A program made the position numbers and the translations under genes. Below the pieces are notes generated by a model, which saw only the letters and a list, made by a program, of their open reading frames with translations, was not told the origin of the DNA and searched no databases. A stretch of DNA of 64,000 bases from Ahrensia sp. R2A130. Its GTDB lineage: Bacteria > Pseudomonadota > Alphaproteobacteria > Rhizobiales > Rhizobiaceae. This document shows positions 52,958-61,869 of this stretch, one piece after another; positions within the stretch are counted from its first letter, which is position 1, and the number at the start of each line of letters is the position of its first letter. The DNA is taken from positions 1 through 64,000 of the forward strand of contig NZ_AEEB01000020.1 in the NCBI RefSeq assembly GCF_000179775.1, written 5' to 3'.

Positions 52958-53227
52958 CTAGCGCCTGATGCCCAGAGCTTCGATGAGTGTTTTGTAGCGT
53001 GCCTCGTCTTTGCCGCGGGTATAGTCCAGCAGCGAGCGACGTGTGGCGACCATGCGCAGAAGGCCACGACGTGAGTGGTTGTCCTTCTTGTTGGTCTTGA
53101 AGTGGCTGGTGAGGTTGTTGATCCGTTCGGTCAGGATCGCGACCTGCACTTCAGGGGAACCGGTATCGCCTTCGACGATTGCGTATTTTGCGACCAGTTC
53201 GGCCTTGCGTTCTGGAGTGATCGACAT
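52958..53227 (-). CDS. rpsO: 30S ribosomal protein S15
   Basis: An 89-residue S15, which binds the central domain of 16S rRNA. Opening [20 protein letters not shown], then [30 protein letters not shown] block [15 protein letters not shown], ending [11 protein letters not shown]. Normal length. Usually in truB-rpsO-pnp order; truB is absent upstream and pnp is 2.2 kb away. Confidence 0.97.
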   Translation of the reverse strand: MSITPERKAELVAKYAIVEGDTGSPEVQVAILTERINNLTSHFKTNKKDNHSRRGLLRMVATRRSLLDYTRGKDEARYKTLIEALGIRR

Positions 53228-53563
53228 CGGGTGATCTCCTGTATGAGAGTGTAAAAAGACGCCCGCGCCGGGATGTCGTCCAGAGCGGGCCGTGAAAGCT
53301 GCGTGCCCAATGCGGGCGCAACCGCGCGGAATATAGGCTCAAGAGCGGATTTGCGCAACAGACAAGCTGCTTATTTAAGCAGCACGACGAACAGCGGCAG
53401 CATGGACATCACGGCAGAAACGGAGTCGTGCATTTACGCAACACAGTTAAGGGTCTTGACGCGAACAGGGTGACAAAAGCCATGTTAGAGCGATATAGCG
53501 GGTTCTATGGACGGTCCAAGTCGTGAAGCAGCGCGGGACTTTGTAAGTGGTGTGACTAAAGCG
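53228..53563. other. Intergenic, rpsO leader and divergent promoter space
   Basis: 336 bases between divergent rpsO and the outer-membrane protein gene. It contains an inverted repeat GCTGCT/AGCAGC near 53370 without a T run. I see no supported gene; a 20-codon hydrophobic frame on the minus strand near 53380-53435 has no clear ribosome site. Confidence 0.6.
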
Positions 53564-54271
53564 ATGCGGCAAATTATGACAATCAAACAGACCCTGTGTG
53601 CCGTTTTGGTGGCTACATTTGCAACTGTCGGTCTTGGTATTTCGGGTGCCGCGCACGCTGCAGATGCTGCACGCGCTGACGCGGACCCCGTTCCGCAGGG
53701 CGACCTCAGCTCACCGTATTTCGACAACAAACCGGACCGTGGCCTTTGGTCGGTGATGATCTTCGGCGGCCAGCTGACCGAGAACGAGCTTTCCGATATT
53801 GTTGTGCCCACCGAGGGTGCAAATTTCACCGACACGTCTTTCATCGGCGCGGCGCTGAACAAAGAAGTGTGGCGTTGGAAAGGTTTTTCCGTCGAGGCCG
53901 AAGGTGGCATCGGTTACCAGTTCGGTGACTTTCGCGGTCAGGACAACTCCTCGTTTCAGGCATGGGGCGCGCTTTACGGCCGCTACGACGCCTTCCCGTG
54001 GAACCACATCATTCACACATCCATCGCGGGCAGCATCGGTCTGAACTATACATCCGAGAAGACAGCGTTTGAGAATTTCGAGACACCGGGCGCAGGCCAG
54101 ACGAAAAACATCCTGCATTACTTCTCGCCCGAGATTGCCTTCTCTTTGCCGAGTGATCTCAACAAAGAAGTCGTGTTCCGCCTTCACCACCGCTCAGGCG
54201 CCAGCGGCGCATTCGGCTGCGATGGTTGCGGTTCCAACTTCGTCACCGTTGGCTATCGCCACCGGTTCTAG
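53564..54271 (+). CDS. Outer-membrane beta-barrel protein, PagL-like
   Basis: About 235 residues with a Sec signal (IKQTLCAVLVATFATVGLGI, cleaved near AHAADA). The mature part has alternating strands and ends in an aromatic residue (VTVGYRHRF), as barrel proteins do. RLHHRSGASGAFG contains the His-x-Ser spacing of lipid A 3-O-deacylase PagL, but CDGCG within it is unusual. Start could be 53564, 53576 or 53507. Family call is probable, enzymatic function unproven. Confidence 0.75.
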   Translation: MRQIMTIKQTLCAVLVATFATVGLGISGAAHAADAARADADPVPQGDLSSPYFDNKPDRGLWSVMIFGGQLTENELSDIVVPTEGANFTDTSFIGAALNKEVWRWKGFSVEAEGGIGYQFGDFRGQDNSSFQAWGALYGRYDAFPWNHIIHTSIAGSIGLNYTSEKTAFENFETPGAGQTKNILHYFSPEIAFSLPSDLNKEVVFRLHHRSGASGAFGCDGCGSNFVTVGYRHRF

Positions 54272-54350
54272 CTTGCGCTCACGCAGATCGGCTTTGCCGA
54301 TCGCTCCGCGAGGGCGGCGCAGTTAGCGCCGGGCGGGCTTGTCCGCCTTG
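54272..54350 (-). repeat. Hairpin-array intergenic repeat, copy 10
   Basis: Minus-oriented copy directly behind the outer-membrane protein stop. Read on the minus strand: GGCGG-ACAAGC-CCGCC, GGCGC-TAACT-GCGCC, spacer GCCCTCGCGGAGCG, ATCGGC-AAA-GCCGAT, tail TGCGTGAGCGCAAG. All three arms paired. Confidence 0.88.
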
Positions 54351-54381
54351 GCTTGCTTTTAATCTGGCGACTGACTTGCCT

Positions 54382-54882
54382 CTAGCGTTTTACGCCTTCC
54401 AGCAGCTTATCTGAAAACGCCTCATCGTCTGCGCCGAAATGCAGAACGCTCACGTCGCCGGTTGGCTCCATCACAACGGCTCTGACGCGGGACAAATCCA
54501 GCGCGTTTGCTTCACGTAACTTGCCGTAGAGATCTGCTTCTGTGACACCGGCTTTCTTTAAATTGCCAGTTAGTATTTCGCCATGTTCCATGATGAGCAT
54601 CGGGCAGTTGTCGGTGGTGTCTTCAAATCCGGTCCACCGCACCCGCAATCGTGCAATGATGCCCTGCACGATGAACAGGGCCAAGAAGGCCACGGCAAAT
54701 TTCCATGCAGGAGTCGATAGTGTCGTAACACCTGCTGCGAGCACCGAGCCCATGGCAACGGTGATCGCAAAATCGAACCCTGACATTTTGGAAAACGACC
54801 GCAGGCCCTGAAGCCGCGTCAGTAAAATGAGCAACGCCACCAGAAAAATGGTGCGTAAGATGATGTCGATAAAGTCTGGCAT
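54382..54882 (-). CDS. DUF421 (YetF-like) membrane protein
   Basis: A 166-residue protein with three N-terminal membrane helices (FLVALLILLTRLQGLRSFSKM, AITVAMGSVLAAGVT, FAVAFLALFIVQGIIARL) and a soluble DUF421 domain with CPMLIMEHGEIL and LREANALDLSRVRAVVMEP. ATG 54882 (MPDFID) is chosen because GGAG lies 9 bases upstream; the track-length start at 54897 has none. Role unknown in the family. Confidence 0.85.
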   Translation of the reverse strand: MPDFIDIILRTIFLVALLILLTRLQGLRSFSKMSGFDFAITVAMGSVLAAGVTTLSTPAWKFAVAFLALFIVQGIIARLRVRWTGFEDTTDNCPMLIMEHGEILTGNLKKAGVTEADLYGKLREANALDLSRVRAVVMEPTGDVSVLHFGADDEAFSDKLLEGVKR

Positions 54883-54962
54883 CGGGTGGTTCTCCATCGT
54901 GTGAAAAAACCAACCACGAACCGGCTACGCGGTTCCGTCCCAGGGGTGATTAGCGCGTCCGC

Positions 54963-55766
54963 CTAACGGCGGTTGCGCTTCAGCCATGTGTTCCACTGGC
55001 TGCGGCTGCCGTTCCAGGCGTTTATGTCTACGGGGCCTTCGATGCCGCGAATTTTGCCGGTGCCGGTATATTGCCAGAACGTCCACGGACGGCTGCCGTA
55101 GATATATTTTGGCTCCGCCTTCACCGAACGCAGCCAGTATTGGTAGCCGGGCAATTCGCCGTTCGACAGGTTCTCAGCGTGGAAATCTACGGTCGTGTAG
55201 ATAATCGGTTTTTGCCCGTAATGGGCTTCGATAATCGTCAGCCATTTGGCCAGCACGGCACGAACCTTGGCAGGCGCTGGACGGCCTTTGCACGATGGTG
55301 ATGACGGGTTCCATTCAACATCGAGGATCGGTGGCAGCGAACGCTGTGATTTTGGCACGGTGCGGATGTAATTTGCCGCCTGCGCTTCGGGCGTCGCGCA
55401 GAAATAATAGAAATGATAGGCCGAGCGCGGAATGCCGGAAGCGCCCGCCTGCTGCCACCATTTGGAAAATGACGGATCGACATCATCCTTGCCCTCGGTC
55501 GCTTTAACGAATGCGAAGTCGATGCCCTCACGCTTGATCGTGCGCCAGTTCACCGCCGGATTGTAGCGCGAAATATCAATGCCATGGACGACGAAATCCG
55601 AGGGCTGTTTGCCCTTGATTTTCACCGGATCAAAATCGCCATATTTCAGATGCGAGGTCGTCTGCACGCGCACCGCTTTTTCCAAGCTGTAGGTTTCCTC
55701 AGTACAGGCGGACAAAGCCACCACGGGTACGAGAGCAAGCAACGACAGACGCGAAGACAGTTTCAT
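54963..55766 (-). CDS. GH25 lysozyme-like lipoprotein
   Basis: A 267-residue protein. Signal MKLSSRLSLLALVPVVALSAC ends in a lipobox (LSAC), written here in two overlapping parts: MKLSSRLSLL and VVALSAC. The GH25 muramidase core has VHGIDISRYNPAVNW (first acidic residue), FAFVKATEGKD, PPILDVEWN (catalytic Asp-x-Glu) and FWQYTGTGKIRGIEG near the end. It cleaves between MurNAc and GlcNAc. Start at ATG 55766 with GGAG 7 bases upstream; a longer frame to 55961 has no support. Confidence 0.9.
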   Translation of the reverse strand: MKLSSRLSLLALVPVVALSACTEETYSLEKAVRVQTTSHLKYGDFDPVKIKGKQPSDFVVHGIDISRYNPAVNWRTIKREGIDFAFVKATEGKDDVDPSFSKWWQQAGASGIPRSAYHFYYFCATPEAQAANYIRTVPKSQRSLPPILDVEWNPSSPSCKGRPAPAKVRAVLAKWLTIIEAHYGQKPIIYTTVDFHAENLSNGELPGYQYWLRSVKAEPKYIYGSRPWTFWQYTGTGKIRGIEGPVDINAWNGSRSQWNTWLKRNRR

Positions 55767-56156
55767 GGCGGCACTCCGGAGACCGGTAGCCGCTGAGGGA
55801 AGAAGGCGCATGGCACCACCGGTCGGGTAAGAAGACGAAATGCGAGTCCATACGTTCATGGTAAAGAAAGCCTGAAGGAATTGGCGAGATCGCCTGTCCG
55901 ATGTGATTTTGTCACCCGTCTTTAACCTTCCGGGCAACGTAACGAAATGGACTTTTGTCACACTTCAACGACCCGGTCAGGAGCCGGGGTCGGGCCACAT
56001 CAAGTTCTGACCGGAAAGTGAACGCCGGTAACCAACGAAGGCGATAGAAAATTTCTTGCAAAAACCGCGGGTTTCGCAATCGGGCTGACTGCGCTAACCT
56101 TCATCGCAGGGGCAGAGCTTTGCTGATTGAGCGGGCGTGCAAGAAGGGTGGGCCTG
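55767..56156. other. Divergent intergenic region before cyclic-nucleotide operon
   Basis: About 390 bases between the lysozyme gene and the large ABC gene. No supported ORF. It must hold the promoters of both; a run CCGACCCCGGCTCCTGAC read on the minus strand near 55975-55995 is part of an imperfect inverted repeat. No clear operator seen. Confidence 0.5.
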
Positions 56157-58931
56157 TTGGCGAAGGAAGACGAATACGACGCCGCCAACAAGCCGCTGGA
56201 AACGCGCCTCATGCGTTTTATCTGGCGGCAGACACGTGGTGAGCAGATATGGCTGCTTTTTGTTATCATCATCTCGATGGTCCCTTATTTCCTGATCCTC
56301 AACCTGCCAGTCAAAATCATCAATGAACCGATCCAGGGGGTCGGCTTCGAGACTGCCACGGCAACTCAAACCTTTTTCGATCTGAGCTTGTCCCTGCCGG
56401 AATTTCTGGGTGGTGCCGGTTTCACGCTCTACGAAGGCATGCAGCTGGAACGCTGGCCTTATCTCATCGCGCTATCGTGCTCGTTTCTGGCGTTGGTCTG
56501 CGTTAACGGGCTCTTCAAATTCTACATCAACACCTACAAGGGCCGCTTGGGCGAACGGATGTTGCGCCGCATGCGCTACAATCTGGTCGACCGCGTGCTC
56601 CGCTTCCCGATTTCTCACTTCAAGCGGGTGAAGGGTTCCGAAGTCGCTTCCATGGTGAAGGACGAGGTGGAACCTTTCGGCGAGTTCATCGGTGATGCTT
56701 ACGTTCAGCCGGTCTATCTGGGTGGGCAGGCGCTGGTGGCCTTCGTGTTCATACTGCAGCAGAGCATGTGGCTGGGCATGATTGCCGTGTCGATCATCGC
56801 GGTTCAGATGGTCATCATCCCGTGGCTGCGGAAGCGTGTGCTGGAACTGGGTCGCCAACGCCAGTTGACCGCGCGACTGCTGTCGGGCCGCATCGGCGAA
56901 ATTGTTGAGGGCATCACCTCGGTCCACGTCAACGACACGTCGAACTATGAACGTTCGGAACTTGCCAACCGGTTGGGCAAGATTTTCTTCATCCGCTACG
57001 AGCTGTACCAGCGAAAATTCTTCATCAAGTTCCTGAACAATTTTCTCGCCCAGCTAACGCCGTTTCTTTTCTATGTTGTGGGTGGTTATTTCGCCATTCG
57101 CGGCACGTTGAATGTCGGCCAGCTGCTCGGCGTCATCAACGCCTACAAAGACTTGCCGACGCCCATCAACGGCTTGATCCAGTGGGACCAGAAGCGCGTC
57201 GATATCGACATCAAATACGCGCAGATCGTTGAGCAGTTCAACGTTACGGGCATGAGCGATTCCCGCTTGCAGGCCGCTACCACCGAAAAAGTGGAGCCGC
57301 TCACCGGAACCATCGAAGTCTCCAATCTGCAGGTCACCGACGATACCGGTTCGGTGCTGTTGCAGGACGCTGATTTTACACTGCCGGTGGATGGCATAAC
57401 CGCCGCCATTGGCCCGCTGGGTTCCGGCGCAGGCGTGATGGCCAACGCGCTGGCCGGTCTGGTCAACCCGAGTGCTGGCCGCCTGCGGATCAACGGTTCC
57501 TCGCTCACCGATCTTCCCCAATCCGTGCGTGGCCGCCGTTTCGCTTATGCGGGGTCGGAAAGCTATTTGCCGCAAATGACGCTGCTGGATTCGCTGCTCT
57601 ATGTGAACAAGCACGCGCCGCTGACGGAGCCGGATTATTCCTGCCTCATAGAGCCGCTGCATCCGCGCACCGAGCTTGAGGCGAAGGCTGCGGGCAACAC
57701 GCTATTGAACTATTATTCCGACTGGGTGGACTACGATGCCATGGGCATTTCCGGCCCGGACGAGGTACTACCACGTCTGCGTGATGTGCTGGACCTTGTG
57801 GAGATGGACGAGGTCGTCACCGGCCTCGCGATGCGCCAGCGCCTCGACCCGGAAGAGACGCCGCAATTGTGTGAGAAATTGGTAGAGGTTCGTTCCACCC
57901 TGCGCCAACGCATCGACGGATCACAACTCGCCAATCTGGTGGAGGTCTGGGACCGCGAGACGTATAACGAGCATGCCACGCTGGCCGAAAACCTGATTTT
58001 TGGAACCGCAGCACAGGCCGATGAGCTGACAGCGGCGGGCATCGTGGAAAATGAATATGTGCGCGAGGTTCTGTCCAAAACCGGCCTGGACCGCGACATG
58101 TTCGAGATGGGTATCGAACTGGCGGATACGGCCATCGAACTCTTCGCCGACCTGTCCCCGGACAACCCGTTCTTCGAGCAGCTCAACTTCATGACGCCCG
58201 AAGAGCTGGAGGCATATCCGCCTGTGCTATTGCGCGCCAAAGAAGAAGGCTTCGACAAACTGGGCGCGACTGACCGCAACATGCTGTTGCAATTGCCGAT
58301 GAATTACATCGAAAAACGCAACCGTTTGAAGCTGATGGACGCGAGCACACAGACGCGCATTCTTGAAGCGCGCAAGATGCTGCACGATAATCCGCCGGCA
58401 GACTTCACCGATGCTGTCACCGCATATGATGTCACGCTCTACAGCCCGATGGAGTCTGTGCAGGACAACATCCTGTTCGGTCGCATCGCGCAGGGTGTGC
58501 AGAACGCGCAGGAACAAGTGCAGGAAGCGATCACCGATCTGCTGAAAGAAATGGGGCTGGAGGAAGAGATTTTCTCCATCGGCCTACAATTCGATATTGG
58601 CACCGGCGGCAAGCGCCTGTCGGAAGGTCAGCGCCAGCGCATCATTTTGGCGCGCGGTCTGTTGAAAGGGTCCGACCTGTTCATCGTAAATCGCGGCCTC
58701 AATTCGCTCGACCAACGCAGCCAGGAGCGCTTGGTCAAGAAAGTGCTCGCCCGCGCCCGTGGTGATGAGGGGCTGGGTCGTCCGTTTGGCCTGTTGTGGA
58801 TCCTCACCGCGCCACACATCGCAACGGAATTCGATAAGGTCATGGTGTTTGATCGGCAGCGGCTGAAAAGCTACGACGAGCCATCGGCACTGCAGGAAAA
58901 TGATGATCTGTACCGGTCATTGGTGTCGTGA
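56157..58931 (+). CDS. Giant ABC-exporter-fold protein with degenerate ATPase site
   Basis: About 925 residues (TTG 56157 after AAGAAGGG; TTG 56127 is the longest option). Residues 20-350 form an exporter-type membrane domain of about six helices. The nucleotide domain begins near residue 385. Walker A reads GPLGSGAGVMAN where GxxGxGKS/T is expected, so the Lys is lost. The signature is good (RLSEGQRQRIILARGLL), but Walker B reads LFIVNRGLNSLD in place of LDEATSALD, losing Asp and Glu. Between them about 290 acidic, helical residues are inserted. Motifs like TLLDSLLYV, TLAENLIFG and SVQDNILFG occur in the insert and its borders. ATP hydrolysis is doubtful. First gene of the cyclic-nucleotide operon. 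Confidence 0.85.
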   Translation: MAKEDEYDAANKPLETRLMRFIWRQTRGEQIWLLFVIIISMVPYFLILNLPVKIINEPIQGVGFETATATQTFFDLSLSLPEFLGGAGFTLYEGMQLERWPYLIALSCSFLALVCVNGLFKFYINTYKGRLGERMLRRMRYNLVDRVLRFPISHFKRVKGSEVASMVKDEVEPFGEFIGDAYVQPVYLGGQALVAFVFILQQSMWLGMIAVSIIAVQMVIIPWLRKRVLELGRQRQLTARLLSGRIGEIVEGITSVHVNDTSNYERSELANRLGKIFFIRYELYQRKFFIKFLNNFLAQLTPFLFYVVGGYFAIRGTLNVGQLLGVINAYKDLPTPINGLIQWDQKRVDIDIKYAQIVEQFNVTGMSDSRLQAATTEKVEPLTGTIEVSNLQVTDDTGSVLLQDADFTLPVDGITAAIGPLGSGAGVMANALAGLVNPSAGRLRINGSSLTDLPQSVRGRRFAYAGSESYLPQMTLLDSLLYVNKHAPLTEPDYSCLIEPLHPRTELEAKAAGNTLLNYYSDWVDYDAMGISGPDEVLPRLRDVLDLVEMDEVVTGLAMRQRLDPEETPQLCEKLVEVRSTLRQRIDGSQLANLVEVWDRETYNEHATLAENLIFGTAAQADELTAAGIVENEYVREVLSKTGLDRDMFEMGIELADTAIELFADLSPDNPFFEQLNFMTPEELEAYPPVLLRAKEEGFDKLGATDRNMLLQLPMNYIEKRNRLKLMDASTQTRILEARKMLHDNPPADFTDAVTAYDVTLYSPMESVQDNILFGRIAQGVQNAQEQVQEAITDLLKEMGLEEEIFSIGLQFDIGTGGKRLSEGQRQRIILARGLLKGSDLFIVNRGLNSLDQRSQERLVKKVLARARGDEGLGRPFGLLWILTAPHIATEFDKVMVFDRQRLKSYDEPSALQENDDLYRSLVS

Positions 58932-59106
58932 TGGAGCAACACCTGAACCCGGCAATGGAAACCACGATGACACAGGCCTGTTGCGTCGGCTTGGCGCTTG
59001 TTGTGAAACCAAATAAGAAGAAAACGAGCTTTGGCTTCTGCCGAAGTTCTGTAGCTGATCGCAAGCTCCGTAGAACGGGCGTTCGAACAATGTGGGGGTC
59101 AAGATC

Positions 59107-59586
59107 ATGAGCAAACTTACGGAAGAGGTCGATCTTCTGCGCTCGATTCCGATGTTTGCGGGAATGCCCGCCAACAAGCTCAAACTGCTGGCCTTCGCGT
59201 CCGACCACATCACGGTTGCTGACGGCGACATGCTGTTCAACCAGGGCGATGATGCTGATGCTGCCTATATCGTAATCGAGGGTGCGGCCGATGTTTTGGT
59301 GGCCTCGGAAGCTGGTGCAGAACCCAGCCGCGTGGCCCAGCTTGGACGCAATTCGGTGATCGGCGACATGGCCATTTTGGCTGACATTCCCCGCACCGCA
59401 TCTGTACGTGCGGAAGGCGAGTTGGAAATTCTCAAAATCAGCCGCGATCACATGATGGATATGGTCAAGGATTCTCCCACACTGGCACTGGCAGTGCTGA
59501 AAGAACTGGTTGAGCGTCTGGCTCGTACCACTCATGATCTATCTGAAGCGAAAAGCGAGTTGGCGGGCCTGAAAAAGGCCTCCTGA
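59107..59586 (+). CDS. Stand-alone cyclic-nucleotide-binding protein
   Basis: A 159-residue protein with one cNMP-binding domain and no HTH. LLRSIPMFAGMPANKLKLLAF opens it; the phosphate-binding cassette reads VIGDMAILADIPRTASVRA, keeping the Arg that holds the cyclic phosphate and changing the usual Glu to Asp. The C-terminal helix (TTHDLSEAKSELAGLKK) may mediate partner contact or dimerisation. Start ATG 59107; the longer frame adds five residues. MBL gene starts 3 bases after its stop. It likely senses the product of the two cyclases downstream. Confidence 0.92.
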   Translation: MSKLTEEVDLLRSIPMFAGMPANKLKLLAFASDHITVADGDMLFNQGDDADAAYIVIEGAADVLVASEAGAEPSRVAQLGRNSVIGDMAILADIPRTASVRAEGELEILKISRDHMMDMVKDSPTLALAVLKELVERLARTTHDLSEAKSELAGLKKAS

Positions 59587-59589
59587 ACC

Positions 59590-60444
59590 ATGGCAAAACG
59601 TCCTTTCTCTGCCCGCATATGGGGCGCGCGCGGCACGTTGGCTTCGCTGTCCGGCTATAACAGCCGCTATGGCGGGAACACGGCTTGCGTCGAGATTACC
59701 TGCGGCAAGCACCGCCTTATCTTTGACGGTGGTTCCGGTCTGCGGATGATGGGCGATGAAATCATGGCGCAGCGGGCCATGATGTCTGAGGACGCGACGC
59801 CGGACCCGATCCATCTGTTTTTCACCCATTGCCACTACGATCACATTTCCGCGCTTCCCTTTTTTGGGCCATTCTTCGACCCCACTGTGACCGTCAACCT
59901 GTGGTCCGGCCATCTCGATGGTCCGGATAAAACACGCAAGATGGTCGAGAATTATATGAAACCGCCCTATTTCCCTGTCGGTCCCGAAGTTTTCTCTGCA
60001 ACGCTGGCCTATCGCGATTTTGAAGCCGGCGATGAGCTGGAGCCAATTCCCGACGTGACCGTCAAAACAATTTCGCTCAATCACCACGACAAGTGCATTG
60101 GCTACCGTGTCGAGTTTGATGATCGCGCCATTTGCTACATGACCGACACAACGCACATTCCCGGCGAACCGGATCAGAACATCATCGAAGCCTGCCGCGA
60201 TGCCGATCTGATGATCTACGACGCCACCTATACGGATGAAGAGTTTCCGCAATTCTGGAATTTCGGCCACTCCACCTGGCAAGAGGGTGTGCGCTTGGCG
60301 AAAGCGGCAAGCGCGGAACGGCTTTGCCTGTTCCACCACCGCCCAAGCCGCACCGATGATGCGTTGGATGAAATCGGCAAGCAGGCGCGTAAGGAATTTC
60401 GAAAATGCGAGGTGGGGCGCGAAGGTCTGGTCATCGCAGTATGA
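59590..60444 (+). CDS. MBL-fold metallo-hydrolase, possible cNMP phosphodiesterase
   Basis: A 284-residue metallo-beta-lactamase-fold protein. Opening IWGARGTLASLSGYNSRYGG is typical for COG1235-like members. Metal site HCHYDH in LFFTHCHYDHISALPFFGP (HxHxDH), then DTTHIPG and LFHHRPSRTDD. No signal peptide. Some class II/III cyclic-nucleotide phosphodiesterases have MBL-related folds; since this one lies between a cNMP-binding gene and two cyclase genes, hydrolysis of cAMP or another cNMP is a reasonable guess, not proven. Confidence 0.88.
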   Translation: MAKRPFSARIWGARGTLASLSGYNSRYGGNTACVEITCGKHRLIFDGGSGLRMMGDEIMAQRAMMSEDATPDPIHLFFTHCHYDHISALPFFGPFFDPTVTVNLWSGHLDGPDKTRKMVENYMKPPYFPVGPEVFSATLAYRDFEAGDELEPIPDVTVKTISLNHHDKCIGYRVEFDDRAICYMTDTTHIPGEPDQNIIEACRDADLMIYDATYTDEEFPQFWNFGHSTWQEGVRLAKAASAERLCLFHHRPSRTDDALDEIGKQARKEFRKCEVGREGLVIAV

Positions 60445-60492
60445 CGCGCGCCGTAAGCGTCGCTGTGTCCACCGCTACCGGCAGGTTTCACC

Positions 60493-61869
60493 ATGAGTGA
60501 AACGCGGCCACAGACCACCGCCCGTAACACCGCATCTGTGGCCGGCCTGCTGGCACAGCCTGCTCGGCACATTTGGCCGCGTGAGGGTAAAGGCGGTCTT
60601 CCTGCTCGTGTTCGCGAGGCAATTGCCGAGAACGAATACGTCTCGGAAATTCTGGTCAAAGCGATCCAGTTTATCATCTTCGCGCTGTGGGGATTGGCGT
60701 GGTTGGCATCGCCAAAACCGGAGCCCGACACGGTATCCCAAGTGCCGTGGATCATCGGTGCCTATCTAGTCTTCACCGGAATTCTGCTCTTAATGGCAAT
60801 GCGGCGCACCATGCCGTCAGCGCTCATCTATCTGTCCACCGTGCTCGACATGGTGTTGCTGACAATGCTGATCTACTCCTTCCACATTCAATATATGCAG
60901 CCCGCTTCGTTTTCACTGAAGACCGTGGAGGTGATGAATTTCTGCGTTCTCATCGCATTGCGCGCGCTGCGTTTTGAAGCCCGCTACGTTATTGCGGCAG
61001 GCGCTGCTGCAATAACGTGCTGGACTGCGTTGGTTATCTATGTGGTGAGCACCGTTCCCGGTGACCCGATGATCACGCGGGACTACGTCACCTATCTCAC
61101 ATCAAACTCGGTGTTGGTGGGGGCGGAAGTGTCGAAAATCATTTCGATGCTGATGCTCACCGTCATTCTTGCCATCGCTGTGCGCCGCGCCAAGAGCTTC
61201 CTTGTGGCTTCTGTGACGGAAGGTGAAGCAGCCCACGATCTGTCGCGTTTTCTGCCGATCTCGGTGGCTGAACAGGTGCGTGACAGCGAAGAGCCGGTAG
61301 AAGCGGGCAAGGGTGTGCGGCGGCAGGCAGCAATTTTGAACATCGACATTCGCGGCTTTACCGCTCGTGTCGCCAACCGCCCGCCTGCAGAAACCGTGGA
61401 ACTTTTGTCCGGCTATCAGGCACGTATTGTGCCGCTGGTGCACAACAACGGTGGCGTGATCGATAAATATTTGGGCGACGGCATCATGGCGACATTCGGT
61501 GCCTCAAAGGCCAATGAAACCCAGTGCGCTGATGCGCTGCGCTGCATAGACGCGGTATTGGAAGACCTTCCCAATTGGCGGGCCCCGCAAAACGAACTTG
61601 AGGTCAATTTGGCCGTCGCCGCAGGACCCGTTATTTTCGGCGCTGTGGGTGATCAGGACCGGCTGGAGCTCACCGTCATCGGCCCCAGCGTAAACCTTTC
61701 GGCCAAGCTGGAAAAGCACAACAAGGAGCTCGGCACACGCGCATTGTGCAGCCGTAATTTTTACGAGACAGCGCTGGCGCAGGGCTATGAAGCTAAACGT
61801 GAGCCAGTTTACATAATGTCGCGCATGGACGACCGCACGGCCGAGATGGAAATGGTGGTGTTGGCGTGA
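60493..61869 (+). CDS. Membrane class IIIb adenylate/guanylate cyclase 1
   Basis: A 458-residue protein. Residues 55-245 hold six hydrophobic helices. Cyclase domain from about residue 275: metal Asp residues in NIDIRGFTARV and KYLGDGIMATFG, purine Lys in GVIDKYLGDG, Thr in ELTVIGPSVN (class IIIb marker). The transition-state pair reads VNLSAKLEK: Asn is present but Arg is replaced by Lys, which may lower activity. The start ATG 60493 overlaps nothing; the next cyclase overlaps its stop by 4 bp (GTGA). Confidence 0.9.
   Translation: MSETRPQTTARNTASVAGLLAQPARHIWPREGKGGLPARVREAIAENEYVSEILVKAIQFIIFALWGLAWLASPKPEPDTVSQVPWIIGAYLVFTGILLLMAMRRTMPSALIYLSTVLDMVLLTMLIYSFHIQYMQPASFSLKTVEVMNFCVLIALRALRFEARYVIAAGAAAITCWTALVIYVVSTVPGDPMITRDYVTYLTSNSVLVGAEVSKIISMLMLTVILAIAVRRAKSFLVASVTEGEAAHDLSRFLPISVAEQVRDSEEPVEAGKGVRRQAAILNIDIRGFTARVANRPPAETVELLSGYQARIVPLVHNNGGVIDKYLGDGIMATFGASKANETQCADALRCIDAVLEDLPNWRAPQNELEVNLAVAAGPVIFGAVGDQDRLELTVIGPSVNLSAKLEKHNKELGTRALCSRNFYETALAQGYEAKREPVYIMSRMDDRTAEMEMVVLA

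Noticed and set aside
53375..53435. 20-codon hydrophobic frame upstream of rpsO
   Set aside because: No convincing ribosome site and too short to judge.
58928..59110. 60-codon ORF between the ABC-like and cNMP-binding genes
   Set aside because: No ribosome site, no family, basic random-like composition; probably leader sequence.
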